From assembly GCA_964636985.1 (NCBI GenBank), contig CAZWSX010000038.1:1-53679 (forward strand): DNA of 53,679 bases, given 5' to 3'. Position numbers and translations under genes: made by a program. This document shows positions 1 through 11,196 of the stretch, in pieces; within the stretch, counting starts at the first letter, position 1, and each line of letters opens with the position of its first letter. This DNA is from CAZWSX01 sp964636985 (GTDB lineage: Bacteria; Planctomycetota; Planctomycetia; Pirellulales; Pirellulaceae). The notes beneath the pieces were generated by a model. That model worked only from the letters and a program-made list of their open reading frames with translations. It ran no database searches and was not told the origin of the DNA.

Positions 1-585
1 GCCGCGGACGAACTTGCTGGCACCGTCCATGGCTCCGTAAAAGTCGGCTTGCTGCGTTACTTCTTCGCGGCGGCGTTGGGCTTCCTTCTCGTCGATGATC
101 CCGGCGTTCAAGTCGGCATCGATCGCCATTTGCTTGCCGGGCATGCCGTCCAGCGCGAAACGGGCGGCGACTTCGCTAATACGCGTGGCACCTTTGGTGA
201 TCACGATGAACTGAATCACCACGATGATCACGAAGATGATGATCCCGACGACAATCTGGTTGCCCGCGACAAACTCGCCGAAGCCTTGAATGACACCGCC
301 AGCGGCGTCGGTTCCGAGCTTGCCTTGCGTGAGGATCAGCCGCGTCGATGCGACGTTGAGCACCAGGCGGGCAAGCGTCAGAGCCAAGAGGAGCGACGGG
401 AAGACGTTCAGTTCCAACGGCGACTTCACGTAGATGACGGTCAGCATCACGATCACGGAGGCCGTGATATTGGCTGCCAGCAGCACGTCGAGCAGAAACG
501 CGGGCATCGGCACTAGGACCACCAGCAAGCTGGCGATCAACGCGATCGGGAGCACGAGTTCTCGAAGGGCAAGCAGGCGATACAT
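1..585 (-). CDS. flhA: Flagellar biosynthesis protein FlhA, N-terminal part (cut by window edge)
   Basis: FlhA is the large inner-membrane export-gate protein of the flagellar type III secretion system. About 195 residues are visible, read on the minus strand from an ATG at 585. The N-terminus begins MYRLLALRELVLPIAL and carries hydrophobic helices typical of the FlhA/HrcV family. The conserved cytoplasmic FHIPEP-type segment follows, with the match ARFALDGMPGKQMAIDADLN and then an E-A-Q-R-R-R stretch. The remaining two thirds lie beyond position 1. No clear Shine-Dalgarno sequence precedes the ATG, and the frame stays open a little upstream. A non-flagellar HrcV/SctV is less likely because the segment matches FlhA best, but this is judged from memory of the family. 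Confidence 0.9.
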   Translation of the reverse strand, partial: MYRLLALRELVLPIALIASLLVVLVPMPAFLLDVLLAANITASVIVMLTVIYVKSPLELNVFPSLLLALTLARLVLNVASTRLILTQGKLGTDAAGGVIQGFGEFVAGNQIVVGIIIFVIIVVIQFIVITKGATRISEVAARFALDGMPGKQMAIDADLNAGIIDEKEAQRRREEVTQQADFYGAMDGASKFVRG

Positions 586-938
586 GAAGGTGCTGGAGCG
601 ATTTGGTTTGGAAAGGGAGCGGAACTGAGCGCCTCGACTGCAGGCGTCTCATGGGTCGGGAAACTATCGAAACCAGCACCGAAGTGTCTAGTCCTGTGAA
701 TGGATTTTGGAAGGGTTTTCAACGCTTTTAATGTTCGGTCGCAAGTTGTGTCGTACCAATGGTTTAGCGGCGGTGGAGGGCTGGCGTTTTTTCGCCCTCG
801 ATTCGGGAGTTACGACTCACAAGACCACTTTTTGCAAAGGGGTTTGTAAGGGTTGCAACGGAGCGCCAGAATTACCCCGTAGTGGGTAGCGGCGCGGCCA
901 TCCCGCGAATTCGATGAAACGTTCGCTAGCGAGAGGCC
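586..938. other. 353-bp intergenic region between divergent flhA and phosphatase-like gene
   Basis: No coding region is supported here. It must hold the 5' regions of two divergent genes. I see only weak promoter-like sequence, and a short imperfect hairpin near 628-646 (CGCCT paired with AGGCG). No structured RNA was recognised. Confidence 0.5.
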
Positions 939-1358
939 ATGATGTTAACGAAGGTCGAATCGTACGAGCTATGGCTCGGGTCGGTTGTGGACGCCAGCGA
1001 CGTGCGCGCGATCCTCAACTGCGGCATCACTGCAGTCGTCGATTTGGCGATCAACGAATTGCCGATCGTGTACCCACGCGACATCGTGTACTGCCGCATA
1101 CCATTGCTCGACGGCCAAGGCAATTCAGCGACAATCCTGCGATTGGCTATTCGTGCAGCGACGTCGTTGCTGGCGGGGAATGTGCCGACGCTGGTGTTTT
1201 GTTCGCTGGGAATGAGCCGAACGCCAGTGATTGCGGCGGCAGCGATTTCACTGCAAGAAGGAATACCGCTTGAACAGTCGTTGCCACGAGTCCTTCGCGA
1301 TCGGCCCGCCGACGTTTCTCCCACTCTTCTTTCCGAGGTTGCCAAGTGCTTAGGTTGA
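939..1358 (+). CDS. Dual-specificity/tyrosine phosphatase-like protein
   Basis: A 139-residue cytoplasmic protein of the cysteine-dependent phosphatase fold. The P-loop is visible as FCSLGMSR, which fits Cys-x5-Arg, followed by a helix. The histidine that usually precedes the cysteine is Phe here. The N-terminal part (YELWLGSVVDA...GITAVVDLA) resembles the start of compact dual-specificity phosphatases. The general-acid aspartate may be the one in IPLLDGQG. Two in-frame ATGs lie at 939 and 942, and the GAGAGG at 931-936 is better spaced for 942. The gene's last 13 bases overlap the GTG start of the next gene, so the two are probably co-translated. Substrate unknown. Confidence 0.75.
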   Translation: MMLTKVESYELWLGSVVDASDVRAILNCGITAVVDLAINELPIVYPRDIVYCRIPLLDGQGNSATILRLAIRAATSLLAGNVPTLVFCSLGMSRTPVIAAAAISLQEGIPLEQSLPRVLRDRPADVSPTLLSEVAKCLG

Positions 1359-2284
1359 TTTGTTTGCTGCTGGTGCTGTCGTGTTTTGCTTCGCAAGTGA
1401 TGGCTCAGGATGATGCGTTTCCGCTATTTCGGGCACTGACGGCTAGGGAATCGCCTAAGCTGATTGCCTACACGCCGAGTGAACTCGATCCTCGCCAGCC
1501 GGCGAATCAAACGCGACTGAAAACAAGCTCGATTCGTGCCGACTTGGAAGTGCTTCGGCCGGTGTTCGATGGTTTGGTGCTGTATGGATTCAATGAATCG
1601 ACATCGCACCGCATCTTGGCCGTGGCGAAGGACTTGAAGTATCGCGTCGTTCTGTTGGCGATATGGGACATCAAGTCGTCGGCCGAACTCGATGGCGTCG
1701 CGGCGCTGGCGAAACTGCACCAGGACGATTTTGCGGTGGGCGTGCTCGTCGGAAATGAAGGCATCACATTCAACCGCTACGAGCGAGAGGACCTGGCTAT
1801 TGCGGCAACTCGGCTTCGAAAGTCGTTGCCCAAGTCGATCGCGATCGGCACGAGTGAACCGCTGGTGGGTTACCAACACGATTTCATTCGTGAATTTGGC
1901 GATTTCCTGGCGCCGAATATCCATCCGTTCTTTGACGCCCAGCAACTTGATGCTAAGGCAGCGGCTGCGTGGGCAAAGGAACGTGCCCGCGAATTAGCGG
2001 AGAAGACCGGCAAGCCGGTGCTGCTGAAGGAGACAGGTTTTCCTTACGCTGGGCGCGAGAGGATGTCGCTCGAAAATCAGGCGGCGTTTTGGAAGGCGTA
2101 TCGCGAGGGTGGCGCGCTGGAACGCTCGAAGAGTGGGAAGGCCTGGCTATTCTTTGGTGTGGCGTTTGAAGCGTTTGACGCGCCCTGGAAGGCTCAAGAA
2201 TCGGGATTGCCCGTCGAGAAAAGCTGGGGGCTGTTTGATGAGAAGCGGCAGGCTCATCCGGCGTTCGAGGTTTGGAAGAAGTAG
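1346..2284 (+). CDS. Secreted glycoside hydrolase family 17-like protein
   Basis: 312 residues, starting at GTG 1346 inside the preceding gene, with GAGG seven bases upstream. The N-terminus (MLRLICLLLVLSCFASQVMA) is a typical Sec signal peptide ending A-Q-A-like. The rest fits a TIM-barrel glycosidase of the GH17/beta-1,3-glucanase type. The VGNEGI motif has the Asn-Glu of the acid/base strand, and LKETGFPYAG resembles the nucleophile strand. A late W-G-L-F-D segment near the C-terminus is also common in these enzymes. It would act outside the inner membrane, perhaps on beta-glucans. The GH17 assignment rests on motifs only, and related clan A families remain possible. Confidence 0.72.
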   Translation: MLRLICLLLVLSCFASQVMAQDDAFPLFRALTARESPKLIAYTPSELDPRQPANQTRLKTSSIRADLEVLRPVFDGLVLYGFNESTSHRILAVAKDLKYRVVLLAIWDIKSSAELDGVAALAKLHQDDFAVGVLVGNEGITFNRYEREDLAIAATRLRKSLPKSIAIGTSEPLVGYQHDFIREFGDFLAPNIHPFFDAQQLDAKAAAAWAKERARELAEKTGKPVLLKETGFPYAGRERMSLENQAAFWKAYREGGALERSKSGKAWLFFGVAFEAFDAPWKAQESGLPVEKSWGLFDEKRQAHPAFEVWKK

Positions 2285-2401
2285 GACGGACAATCTTGTC
2301 CGTCGGGGTGGACTTCGCTGCGGCGGAGAGGATTGAGGCTGAGGCGAATGCAAGTCAAACGCGAGTGCTTTCTCAACCGTTGCCGGACAGGATTGTCCGG
2401 C
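2285..2401. repeat. Two GGACA...TGTCC inverted repeats between convergent genes
   Basis: The first inverted repeat (2285-2304) begins directly after the stop codon of the GH17-like gene: GACGGACAA, two bases, TTGTCCGTC. The second (2382-2401) is GCCGGACA, loop GGAT, TGTCCGGC. Both are perfect, share the GGACA/TGTCC core, and sit between convergent genes, so they could form a bidirectional transcript end. Neither has a strong T-run. The shared core suggests two copies of one dispersed element. Confidence 0.6.
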
Positions 2402-2417
2402 CTACAGACGAAGCAAC

Positions 2418-3908
2418 CTACGACATGATTGCTCGGATGGGCTCGCCGTAGTCGATTTCGAGACGCTTTTGCGAAGGCAAGCTGAGCTTGCGTGGGTCGA
2501 GCCCGAGCTGGTGCAGGACTGTCGCGTGGACGTCGGTGACGTAGTGGCGGTGCTCGACGGCGTGGAAGCCGAGTTCGTCGGTCTTGCCGTGGGCAATGCC
2601 TCCTTTGATGCCGCCGCCAGCGAGCCAGACGGAGAAGCCATAGTTGTGGTGGTCGCGGCCGTCGGCTCCTTCGCTGCCGGGCGTGCGGCCGAATTCGGTT
2701 GCCCAGACGACAAGCGTTTCGTCGAGCATGCCGCGACGTTTCAAGTCTTTGAGCAAAGCCGCGATGGGCTGATCGACCGCTTTGCAGCGGGTGGAGTGGC
2801 TCTTAAGAAGTTGCGAGTGGGAATCCCAACCGTCGTCGTAGATTTGGACGAAGCGGACTCCTTGCTCGACCAAACGCCGGGCGGTGAGGGCCATTCGACC
2901 TACGTTTTGGCAATCTGGATTGTTGACGCCGTAGAGTTCCTGGGTCTCGGCCGTTTCTTGATTGAATTGGACGATGCCGGGCACCGTCATCTGCATGCGG
3001 AAGGCTAGTTCGTACGACTCGATGCGGGCTTTAAGCGCTGGATCGAGTGGGTAGTCGCTGCCTGACTGGGCGTGCAAATCGCGGAGCAGATCGAGCTGCG
3101 CGCGGCGTTCAGCTACGGAGACATTATTGCCTGGCGTGGCGAATGGGAGCGGGTTGTTGGGATCGACGCGGAGCGGTACGCCGCTGTGCGCTGGGCCGAG
3201 ATAGCTGCCGTCGTGGGCGCCGGCGCCGCCGCAGCAATCGCCGGGTCCGCCACCCATCACGACAAACTGGGGCAGGTTTTCGTTGAGTGTGCCAAGGCCG
3301 TAGTGGACCCAGCTTCCGATCGAGGGGAAGAAGCCGTCGAAGACGTGCCTTCCGGTATGAAATTGGAGTTGGGCGGCGTGATCGTTGTCGGTGGTCCACA
3401 TCGAGCGGACGATCGATAGATCGTCGACGCATCCGCCGACGTGCGGCCACCAGTCGCTGATTTCGATGCCGCTTTCACCGCGCTTTTGGAAGCCGACTTG
3501 CAGCGGATAGATCTTCGCCATGAGAGCGCGGGGCGTGCCGGCGAAGTCGCGGACGTTTTTGCGATAGTAAGGAGAGTCGAGGACGTCGCTGCGATACGGC
3601 GACTCGTCAATCGTCTTGCCGGCGTGGACGTTGAGGGCCGGCTTCGGATCGAAGCTCTCCACGTGGCTGGTTCCCCCCAGCATGAAGAACCAGATCACGC
3701 TCTTTGCCTTGGGGGCAAACATAGGCTGACCGCTGGGGGGCGACCAGGCGTCGCTCGCTTCGTTTCCCACGCCGTCGCGTGCCAGCATCGACGACATGGC
3801 GACCGCGGTGAGCCCCATGCCCGTGAGGGCGGCCCGGCGATTGACGCGTCCGCAGGGGAAGTGGTTGTTCATCGACAGGGCATCCGATGGTGGGGCCAGA
3901 TCGGGCAT
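2418..3908 (-). CDS. DUF1501 domain-containing protein with twin-arginine signal
   Basis: A 496-residue sulfatase-fold-like DUF1501 protein, a family greatly expanded in planctomycetes and almost always paired with a PSD1/DUF1549 cytochrome protein. The N-terminus has a Tat-like signal (VNRRAALTGMG followed by a hydrophobic stretch). Typical family segments follow: KSVIWFFMLGGTSHVESFDPKP near residue 70, then QIYDDGWDSH and VVWATEFGRTPGSEG. The gene starts 10 bp after the stop of the upstream cytochrome gene, so they form an operon. An internal ATG at 3872 gives the more usual M-N-N-H-F-P-C-G start and may be the true one. The biochemical role of the family is unknown. Confidence 0.9.
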   Translation of the reverse strand: MPDLAPPSDALSMNNHFPCGRVNRRAALTGMGLTAVAMSSMLARDGVGNEASDAWSPPSGQPMFAPKAKSVIWFFMLGGTSHVESFDPKPALNVHAGKTIDESPYRSDVLDSPYYRKNVRDFAGTPRALMAKIYPLQVGFQKRGESGIEISDWWPHVGGCVDDLSIVRSMWTTDNDHAAQLQFHTGRHVFDGFFPSIGSWVHYGLGTLNENLPQFVVMGGGPGDCCGGAGAHDGSYLGPAHSGVPLRVDPNNPLPFATPGNNVSVAERRAQLDLLRDLHAQSGSDYPLDPALKARIESYELAFRMQMTVPGIVQFNQETAETQELYGVNNPDCQNVGRMALTARRLVEQGVRFVQIYDDGWDSHSQLLKSHSTRCKAVDQPIAALLKDLKRRGMLDETLVVWATEFGRTPGSEGADGRDHHNYGFSVWLAGGGIKGGIAHGKTDELGFHAVEHRHYVTDVHATVLHQLGLDPRKLSLPSQKRLEIDYGEPIRAIMS

Positions 3909-3918
3909 ACTTGCCCGA

Positions 3919-7269
<3,351 letters not shown>

Positions 7270-7352
7270 GCCACCAGCCTAAACCGGGGGCGAGTGCTGA
7301 GGCAAGCGAATTTAGTCGCAAGGGCTGGCCGTCGGGTGGGAGTGACGTGCAC

Positions 7353-7370
7353 AGGACGCCAGTGCCACCC
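7353..7370. repeat. Short dispersed repeat, copy 1 (AGGACGCCAGTGCCACCC)
   Basis: This sequence matches 16 of 18 bases with 24471-24488. Both copies lie about 20-25 bases downstream of the stop codon of a minus-strand gene, in the same orientation (GGTGGCACTGGC[G/A]TCCT on the minus strand). Function unknown; a 3'-end processing or termination element is possible. Confidence 0.5.
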
Positions 7371-7390
7371 TTTGGAACTTGCGATGCAAC

Positions 7391-8344
7391 TCACTTCAGA
7401 ATGTTCAAGATCTTGTCGTCGATTCCCTTGGCCTTCGCTTCGGCTTCGGCGACGGGTAAGCCCTTGGCAATGCCGGGGCGTTTGTGGCCGGCGGCGCCGA
7501 GATAGGCGTCGCGGAGGATGTTTGCTCGCTCCTGAACCAGTGGCAGGATTTCCTTGTTTGAGCCGATCTCGTCGAGCATCGCGAGCGGACCTTCGGCATT
7601 GGCGGCCTTTTCGTCGCCGAGCCAGCGTAGCACAGCGCTGGCCATCACCCAGTGGCCGGCTTCGGTTGGGTGGACGGCGTCGGGGCTAAAGGTGAAATCG
7701 GGGTCGGTCTTACGGCGCTCGATCACGCCTTGCGACATGGGGGTGTGGAGGTCGACGACGTTCCAGCCGTTCTTGCGCTGTGACAAGAGCCACTGGGAAT
7801 ACTTGCCGAGGAGTTCGTTATACGAGAAGTCTTTGGGACCTCGTTTGTCGTCGTAGTAGGGAGGTGTCAAGTGAACGACCTTGGCTCCTATTTTCTCGCA
7901 AGCGGTTCGCAGGTTTTTGATACCCTCCTGGTACTTGGCGAAGCGTCCTTCGTCGAACGGCTGGTAGATGCCGCAGTTCATGCCATAGCAGGCGAACACC
8001 AGGTCGGGCTTGGTGAGCGCCAGCACGCGGTCGAGTCGCTCGGCAACGTCGGGTCGCGGAAATTGCCCACCGGCGTGGCCGTCTTCGCTCAGGCCGGAGA
8101 CGGTTTCGCTCGGCAAGCCAACCTGGATCACGTGGGGCTTGTTCTTGAGTTTTTGAGCGTAGAGCCAGGCTTCCAAGTCGGCGACGTAGTTCCCGGCGTA
8201 GGTGTTGCTGTCGCCTAGGAAGACGATCCGTTTGGCTCCGGTGACCAGTTCCCTCGGCGTCGGGTCGGCAGCGAGCGCCAGCTGCCCTAACGTGAGCGAC
8301 AAAGTGGACAGGGCCAGGAGGGACCAAAGGAAAAATCGATTCAC
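7391..8344 (-). CDS. Secreted SGNH/GDSL hydrolase family protein
   Basis: 317 residues from a GTG at 8344 that has GGAG about eight bases upstream. The frame stays open further upstream, but that part only mirrors the divergent gene at 8472. The start VNRFFLWSLLALSTLSLTLG is a signal peptide. SGNH blocks are visible: I (VFLGDSNT, nucleophile Ser), III (CYGMNCG, holding the block III Gly-x-Asn) and V (DAVHPTEAGH, catalytic Asp and His). It is probably an exported esterase or acetylhydrolase acting on carbohydrate or a similar substrate. It stands alone, about 120 bp downstream of the cytochrome gene's start region. Confidence 0.88.
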   Translation of the reverse strand: MNRFFLWSLLALSTLSLTLGQLALAADPTPRELVTGAKRIVFLGDSNTYAGNYVADLEAWLYAQKLKNKPHVIQVGLPSETVSGLSEDGHAGGQFPRPDVAERLDRVLALTKPDLVFACYGMNCGIYQPFDEGRFAKYQEGIKNLRTACEKIGAKVVHLTPPYYDDKRGPKDFSYNELLGKYSQWLLSQRKNGWNVVDLHTPMSQGVIERRKTDPDFTFSPDAVHPTEAGHWVMASAVLRWLGDEKAANAEGPLAMLDEIGSNKEILPLVQERANILRDAYLGAAGHKRPGIAKGLPVAEAEAKAKGIDDKILNILK

Positions 8345-8471
8345 GGGCGGGCTCCGAGATAGGCAGAACGAAATATGCAGAAACTGGGAGGAGGGTTTGC
8401 CGGTATTGTAGTTGGCGTTCTGGCAGCTCGTGGTTGCCGGCGATGAGGTTGGCGGTGCGTATACTGGAGTT

Positions 8472-8777
8472 ATGACCGCCGACGAGAAGCCGCGAACGCC
8501 GTTGACCGATTCGCCCTGGTTTTGGGTGCACCTTTTTTGTGTGGCCGGGCTGATTGGGCTGCTGCTGGTTGGCACGCGGGCCGATAACCGCCAGGCGCAG
8601 CTGGATTCGAATTTCACCCGCCGTACGCAGTTGCAAGCCCAGAAGTTGGAGGGGGCGGCTGCCGATACGGAGACGGAGCGGCTTCCGGGCAACACGCGAT
8701 GGGTTGATTTTCGAGTGTTTTACGGGGTTTTGGGGGCCGCCGCCGTGGGGTCGTGGATCTTGATGTGGCGACGGTGA
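8472..8777 (+). CDS. Small two-helix membrane protein, hypothetical
   Basis: 101 residues from the ATG at 8472, with GGAG close upstream. Two membrane segments are visible: FWVHLFCVAGLIGLLLVGT near residues 17-35, and VFYGVLGAAAVGSWILMW near the C-terminus. A hydrophilic region of about 45 residues lies between them. No family was recognised. The gene is divergent from the SGNH hydrolase. A longer frame opens at 8412, but that start would run into the upstream gene's control region. Confidence 0.6.
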   Translation: MTADEKPRTPLTDSPWFWVHLFCVAGLIGLLLVGTRADNRQAQLDSNFTRRTQLQAQKLEGAAADTETERLPGNTRWVDFRVFYGVLGAAAVGSWILMWRR

Positions 8778-8894
8778 TGGTTCAGAGCGGAAGGAGGTAA
8801 GTCGACGAAGCTGTTGGCCTGCCGATTCATCTTGTCTCGTCTTTGCTGGGCATCTCATCTTTTCGCTTCTTCTTATCTCGCGAGGACGTTTGCC

Positions 8895-9470
8895 ATGGAA
8901 ATCTTTCTCGAAAGCTCGCTCGCTGTGTTGGGCTTGGGGATCGCGCTGTTTGTGCTCACGGCTTTTGCCTGGGTGAACACCGGTCGCCGCGAACTGCTGT
9001 GGGGCATGGGCGTGGTCGCGGCCCTCACGGTTGTGATGCTCCTGGTCTGCGAAAATGTGGTTACCGACCGGGAAGCGATTCGGCAAACGCTGCGCGACAT
9101 TGCGGCGATGGTCGAAGCGAACGATGTGGTGAGCGTTCCCAAATTCGTCGTCCGCAGTAAGCCGGAACTGGCCGATGCGGGTCAGAACGAAATGAAGAGC
9201 CACCGCTTCGAGAAGTGCCGGATCATTGCGGTTCACGAGATCAACATCGATCCGAAGCATCAGCCTCCGCAGGCGATCGTCAAGTTCAACGCCGAGGTGG
9301 TGGGAAGCTTCATGAATGGACAGTTCGACGGCAAGGTGATTCGGGGATTCACTGTCGTTTTCTGGAAAGAGGACGACGGCAAATGGCGGGTAGAAAGTTA
9401 CGAGCACTATGAGCCGACCCGGTTCATGAAGAAGGACGACAAGGCGACGGGTGAATCGGAGTTACCCTAA
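8895..9470 (+). CDS. Membrane-anchored hypothetical protein with NTF2/SnoaL-like soluble domain
   Basis: 191 residues from ATG 8895 (GAGGACG upstream). There are two N-terminal membrane helices (FLESSLAVLGLGIALFVLTA and LLWGMGVVAALTVVMLLV). A soluble domain of about 130 residues follows, with alternating strands and the ending FWKEDDGKWRVESYEHYEP. That tail resembles the last strands of NTF2/SnoaL-like domains, but the match is only by eye. Role unknown. An upstream in-frame start at 8814 is less likely because it adds an atypical Arg/Ser-rich leader. Confidence 0.65.
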   Translation: MEIFLESSLAVLGLGIALFVLTAFAWVNTGRRELLWGMGVVAALTVVMLLVCENVVTDREAIRQTLRDIAAMVEANDVVSVPKFVVRSKPELADAGQNEMKSHRFEKCRIIAVHEINIDPKHQPPQAIVKFNAEVVGSFMNGQFDGKVIRGFTVVFWKEDDGKWRVESYEHYEPTRFMKKDDKATGESELP

Positions 9471-9540
9471 GACTGCTTGCTTTTGGGGACTTCGACAGCG
9501 CAATGGCACGAGGTTCGCCAAAATAAGAATTAGCTCCGGG

Positions 9541-9568
9541 CTGAAATGGCGAATCTACGCCGTTTCAG
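9541..9568. terminator. Hairpin downstream of the 8895-9470 gene
   Basis: CTGAAATGGCG and CGCCGTTTCAG pair over 11 positions, one of them a T-G wobble, around the loop AATCTA. The hairpin lies 70 bases after the stop codon, with a weak T-rich tail (TGAGAATTGTTG). It could be a terminator or an operator for the regulator that starts at 9732. Confidence 0.4.
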
Positions 9569-9731
9569 TGAGAATTGTTGCCGCCTCTTGCCACCAAGTT
9601 GCCCTCAAATCGTCGCATTCTTGTGGACATTTAGGAAATTCCGCGGACAATATCCTGAGAAACTTTTCTGTCGTACGCGACATTAATCGGCAGGCCAAAA
9701 CTACGTTGCTTTCTCGGCTCGGCGAGTTCTT

Positions 9732-10955
9732 ATGCCTCGTTTTGATAGTTATCGTCCTCACGTCGTTTTGATGGTCGAAACGTCGACGATTTACGGTCGT
9801 CGGACGCTTCAGGGGATCACGCGCTACCTTCGGACACATCGACCATGGTCGATCTACCTGGAGCAACAGGAACTGGGGGCCGAGCCTCCCTTGTGGCTGA
9901 AAAATTGGCGCGGCGACGGCCTGATTACTCGCACTATGACGCCGGGGCTGGTGGACCTGATCCACTCGCTGGATATCAAGGCGGTCGACCTGAACGACCG
10001 CTGCGACCCGGTGGGACTGCCGCGGATCAATTCCGACGACGAATTCATCGGGCGAATCGCCGGCGAGCACTTGCTGCAGCGCGGCTTTCGCTCGTTCGGC
10101 TTTTGCGGTTACCGCGGGGAGCAGTGGTCTCGCGGTCGTCGCGACGGCTTTGTGGCCGCGATCAGCACCGCCGGGTTGTCGGTGGTCGATTTTGAAACGC
10201 CGTGGGGTGGGCCCACCGCGCTTGCTTGGGAAGAGGAGCAAGCGACGCTTGGCAAATGGCTAAGTTCGATGCCGAAACCGGTGGGCGTTTTGTGTTGCAA
10301 CGACATGCGAGGACGGCAGCTGATTGATGCTGCCAATCGGATTGACCTGGCGGTTCCTGAACAGGCGGCGATTGTGGGGGTCGATGACGACGGGCTGTTG
10401 TGCGAGCTTTGCGATCCGCAGTTGACCAGCGTGATTCCCAATGCCGAACAAATTGGATACGAAGCGGCCGCCACACTGGATGCGATGATGACGGGGCACG
10501 AAGTTCCGCGGGCGGTTACGCGGATCGAGCCGCTGGGGATCGCCGCCCGGCAATCGACCGACACGATGGCCATGGAAGACAAGCTGGTGGCCGACTCGCT
10601 CCACTTGATTCGCCAGCAAGCGTGCCAGGGGTTGACTGTGCCAAGCCTTCTTAAGCTGTTGCCTGGCAGCATTTCGCGAACGACGCTGGAACGGCGTTTT
10701 CGCAGCGCGCTGGGGCATTCGCCGCAAGCGGAAATTCGCAACGCGCAGATTTTGCGAGTCAAGCAACTTTTGACCGAGACCGATTTGTCGCTGGATCGGA
10801 TCAGCGAACTCGCGGGATTCCGGCACAGTGAGTACCTGAGTTTCGCGTTCAAACGCGATGTAGGGGAAACCCCTGGCCAGTATCGGCGGCGGGTCCGGAT
10901 GGGGATGGTGGCCGGAAGTTTGGAAAAGGTGGCGGACCTGCGCGAGGCGACCTAG
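9732..10955 (+). CDS. XylR-type transcriptional regulator (LacI-like sensor + AraC HTH)
   Basis: 407 residues. The first 280 or so resemble the periplasmic-binding-protein-like sensor of XylR/LacI regulators, starting RPHVVLMVETSTIYGRRTLQG with GVDDDGLLCELCDPQLTSV later. The C-terminal 105 or so residues are an AraC-family double helix-turn-helix (SISRTTLERRFRSALGHSP, then ISELAGFRHSEYLSFAFKR). Such proteins respond to a sugar and activate transcription. The adjoining genes give no clear sugar pathway, so the target is unknown. The 260-bp upstream region contains a hairpin at 9541-9568. Confidence 0.9.
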   Translation: MPRFDSYRPHVVLMVETSTIYGRRTLQGITRYLRTHRPWSIYLEQQELGAEPPLWLKNWRGDGLITRTMTPGLVDLIHSLDIKAVDLNDRCDPVGLPRINSDDEFIGRIAGEHLLQRGFRSFGFCGYRGEQWSRGRRDGFVAAISTAGLSVVDFETPWGGPTALAWEEEQATLGKWLSSMPKPVGVLCCNDMRGRQLIDAANRIDLAVPEQAAIVGVDDDGLLCELCDPQLTSVIPNAEQIGYEAAATLDAMMTGHEVPRAVTRIEPLGIAARQSTDTMAMEDKLVADSLHLIRQQACQGLTVPSLLKLLPGSISRTTLERRFRSALGHSPQAEIRNAQILRVKQLLTETDLSLDRISELAGFRHSEYLSFAFKRDVGETPGQYRRRVRMGMVAGSLEKVADLREAT

Positions 10956-11069
10956 GGGCGGGCCATCTAAGTACGAAGATGCTGGACGCGGCGGGCCTCG
11001 TGAGCCGCGGCTCGTGCGTTTGAACCTCTGCCGGTTAGTGGTCGAAAGATTTCTTGCATCCGGCCGCAT

Positions 11070-11087
11070 TCGACGAGTTTTCGTCGA
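11070..11087. terminator. Short hairpin after the XylR-type gene
   Basis: TCGACGA and TCGTCGA form a perfect 7-bp stem around GTTT, 115 bases after the stop of the regulator gene. Only a weak T-rich run follows. It could end transcription before the signalling cassette. Confidence 0.35.
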
Positions 11088-11196
11088 GTCTTAACGCTTC
11101 CTTTACGATTGTCGGGGAGCATCCACGGCACTCATCCGTCACCACGAAGGACTCGTGGGGCCATTGTGTTGCGCCACTCCTATTTGTTGGGGAAAC

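Noticed and set aside
8345..8695. Long N-terminal extension of the SGNH hydrolase
   Set aside because: The extension is the reverse shadow of the gene at 8472 and precedes a good GTG start with GGAG and a signal peptide at 8344.
7818..9407. 529-residue minus-strand frame
   Set aside because: It overlaps two plus-strand genes and part of the SGNH hydrolase in another frame, and is Arg/Pro/His-rich without motifs.
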